64,000 nucleotides of DNA from NCBI RefSeq assembly GCF_001747095.1, contig NZ_MDGP01000001.1, positions 2,525,001 through 2,589,000 on the forward strand. The letters run 5' to 3'. The notes under the pieces were generated by a model that searched no databases, was not told where the DNA came from, and saw only the letters and a list, made by a program, of their open reading frames with translations. Of the stretch, positions 62,353 to 64,000 are shown in pieces. The stretch comes from Roseivirga sp. 4D4. Its GTDB lineage: Bacteria; Bacteroidota; Bacteroidia; Cytophagales; Cyclobacteriaceae. How positions within the stretch are numbered: the stretch's first letter is position 1; each line of letters begins with the position of its first letter. Position numbers and translations under genes: made by a program.

Positions 62353-64000
62353 GAGGTCAAAAGGTTTAATACTCTTACTACTTCTATTCATTGGGTTCAA
62401 TGCATTTGGGCAGCGTCTGGCCATTGACGGCATCGTATTAGACAGTACCTACAAAAAGCCACTCCCCTCTGCCAATATAGTACTCAGAGATAACCTCGAT
62501 TCATTAGTTCAGGCGACAATCAGTAATCAAGAAGGTGAATTCATTATTAAAGATTTACCCAAAGGAGCTTATCAGCTACGTATATCATTTGTTGGATTCA
62601 AACCTTACCGGCAAAGTATCACTTTGACGGACGCCTCCCTTAGTATTGGAAAAATCTATTTAGTTGAAGATCCAACAGACCTAGATTCTGTTTCAGTCAC
62701 TGCAGAGGCTGAAGCTGTAGTCTTAAAGAAAGATACAGTGGAGTTTAATGCATCAGCATATAAAACTACTGAGGATGCCAGTTTGGGAGAACTCTTGAAG
62801 AAAATGCCGGGGCTGGAAGTAGAAGAAGGCAAGGTAAAGACTCAAGGTAAGGAGATTACCAAAATCATTGTTGATGGCAAACCATTCTTTGATGGTAACC
62901 CTGCCTCTGCGCTGGAAAACATACCAGCAAACATGGTCAAAAAGGTACAGGTGATAGACGAAAAAAGCGAAGAAACTAGGTTTACAGGGCATGATGATGG
63001 CAAAAGAACCAAGGTGATCAACATCGAAACAAAGCCAGAAAAGAAGAAGGGCTACTTTGGCAGGAGTTCTTTGACCTATAGTCAGCCATCTAGATATAAC
63101 CTCAATGGAAACATAAATTTCTTACGCAAAGACGATCGTTTTTCACTGAATGGCAGCTACAATAACCTTGGTTCGACAAGCGGCCAGAATTATGTTATAG
63201 TGAATGGACAAGAATTTGATGCAAGTAACCTGAATATCCCACAAAGGGGAGGTATCACGGAAAACCGATCGCTAGGCGGTTATTACTATACTAAACCTAA
63301 TGACAAATTAGAGGTGACATTATCATTTCGCCTGAATGGTTCGGAGAGCAGTTCATTCAATGAGATCTCACGACAGTTTATACAGACTGCTGACGAAGGC
63401 AGAATTTATAATGAACAATCAGAAAATAATTCAAATAGTGGAGGTCAAAGCGGCTCTTTAAGGGTGGTTTACAAGCCCTCTAAGAAAGACGAAATCTTTT
63501 TTAATCAATCTCTTAATCAAAGTCGAAGTACGCGCTCTTCTCGTCTTAGTGGTGTCACTTTAGTTGATGACCAATTACTCAACTCAACGGAGAACCTAAA
63601 CTATTCAAATGCCACAAGCGATGGCTGGAGCAACAGTCTAACTTGGCGACATAAATTCAAAAAGAAAGGTAGGACCCTCAGTATTAAGTCAACTAACTCA
63701 CTATCATCTAGTGGAGGAATTGACTCTGTTCGTTCTGAGAACATCTTCACTACAGGTGATATTGAAAATCAACTATTTGACCAAATCTCAGACCCAAACA
63801 ATGTAAACCGAAGGCATAGTGCGGAAATTTCCTATACTGAGCCTATAGCCGAAAAGAGCAGCCTTAGACTATCTTATAATGGCACCCTGAGTGTAACAGA
63901 TAATCAGAGACTCCTCTTAGACTTTAATGAAGGTAATGATGCTTATACAGACCTGGATGAACAGCGATCGAGTGAGTTTGAACTAAATAACTTCAGTCAT
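62351..64000 (+). CDS. Outer-membrane beta-barrel receptor, paralogue 2 (3' end outside window)
   Basis: The frame is open from ATG 62351 to the window end (550 codons, no stop). MRSKGLILLLLLFIGFNAFG is a signal peptide. It follows the same plan as the previous gene: a CarboxypepD_reg-like domain (LAIDGIVLDSTYKKPLPSANIVL..., GAYQLRISFVGFKPYRQS), a plug (KKDTVEFNASAYKTTEDASLGELLKKMPGLEV..., ITKIIVDGKPFFDGNP) and a barrel start (KKKGYFGRSSLTYSQPSRYNLNGN). The Gly/Arg-rich insert of paralogue 1 is absent. The gene lies 118 bp after it. An inverted repeat covers the start codon. Confidence 0.9.
   Translation, partial: MRSKGLILLLLLFIGFNAFGQRLAIDGIVLDSTYKKPLPSANIVLRDNLDSLVQATISNQEGEFIIKDLPKGAYQLRISFVGFKPYRQSITLTDASLSIGKIYLVEDPTDLDSVSVTAEAEAVVLKKDTVEFNASAYKTTEDASLGELLKKMPGLEVEEGKVKTQGKEITKIIVDGKPFFDGNPASALENIPANMVKKVQVIDEKSEETRFTGHDDGKRTKVINIETKPEKKKGYFGRSSLTYSQPSRYNLNGNINFLRKDDRFSLNGSYNNLGSTSGQNYVIVNGQEFDASNLNIPQRGGITENRSLGGYYYTKPNDKLEVTLSFRLNGSESSSFNEISRQFIQTADEGRIYNEQSENNSNSGGQSGSLRVVYKPSKKDEIFFNQSLNQSRSTRSSRLSGVTLVDDQLLNSTENLNYSNATSDGWSNSLTWRHKFKKKGRTLSIKSTNSLSSSGGIDSVRSENIFTTGDIENQLFDQISDPNNVNRRHSAEISYTEPIAEKSSLRLSYNGTLSVTDNQRLLLDFNEGNDAYTDLDEQRSSEFELNNFSH

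Overview
The window looks like chromosomal DNA from a member of the Bacteroidota, most likely of the Cytophagales (a Roseivirga/Fulvivirga-like marine bacterium is my guess; the genus is inference). The reasons are a type IX secretion (T9SS) sorting domain at the end of a giant adhesin, DUF3078 and OMP_b-brl-type outer-membrane proteins, long FtsX/MacB-like permeases without a linked ATPase gene, LytS/LytTR two-component signalling, TAnnTTTG-like promoter boxes, weak Shine-Dalgarno sites, and a tmRNA whose tag reads GERQYALAA. Base composition is moderately AT-rich and fairly even by eye. No phage, plasmid, IS element, CRISPR array, rRNA or tRNA gene was seen.

Layout: 1-5.4 kb holds a partial miaE, an FKBP lipoprotein, a family 2 glycosyltransferase, htpG and a TlpA-like thiol protein. 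5.5-10.9 kb carries two tandem paralogous ABC permease genes that were duplicated together with their upstream regions. 10.9-12.3 kb has a lipid A-type acyltransferase and a SnoaL-like protein. 12.3-17.1 kb is a minus-strand operon of PadR regulator, permease, beta-propeller protein and esterase lipoprotein, with a duplicated 21-bp site in front of padR. 17.2-19.5 kb has a small secreted protein and a LytS/LytTR pair. 19.5-28.1 kb is an accessory-looking stretch: a membrane protein, a small zinc protein, a PIF1/RecD-like helicase, a probable GH64 glucanase, a GH25 lysozyme, an HD/MESH1-like hydrolase and a small secreted protein. 28.2-30.6 kb has ssrA (tmRNA) and dnaX, the latter split by a -1 shift at an A10 tract. 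30.6-31.4 kb is a non-coding array of four ~201-bp tandem repeats. 31.4-36.1 kb is a compact operon of M16 peptidase, O-methyltransferase, LysM/transglycosylase and DUF3078 genes. 36.2-45.0 kb is mostly housekeeping: a DUF2652 cyclase-like protein, GT9, aminopeptidase P, GNAT, RidA, a membrane hydrolase, a truncated MscS and rmuC.

45.3-54.1 kb is one giant cell-surface adhesin locus broken into three reading frames at chimeric repeat junctions. It contains ~80-aa HYR-like repeats, three copies of a ~165-aa module I do not recognise, a SprB-like repeat, Asp-rich spacers, two Cys-bounded DUF7467-like domains and a T9SS tail. 54.2-59.1 kb has a GroES-like protein, a fatty-acid desaturase, an amine oxidase, hemB and a DUF2975/XRE/DUF4870 cluster. 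59.3-64 kb has two tandem outer-membrane beta-barrel receptors, the second running off the window end.

The points most worth a second look are the recurring HALWLS/NEWSALGR module of the adhesin, the paired repeat-junction frame breaks, the dnaX slippage site, the four-unit intergenic array, the tmRNA 3'-end copy, a 17-bp perfect hairpin inside a coding region, and an inverted repeat that would cover the start codon of the last gene.
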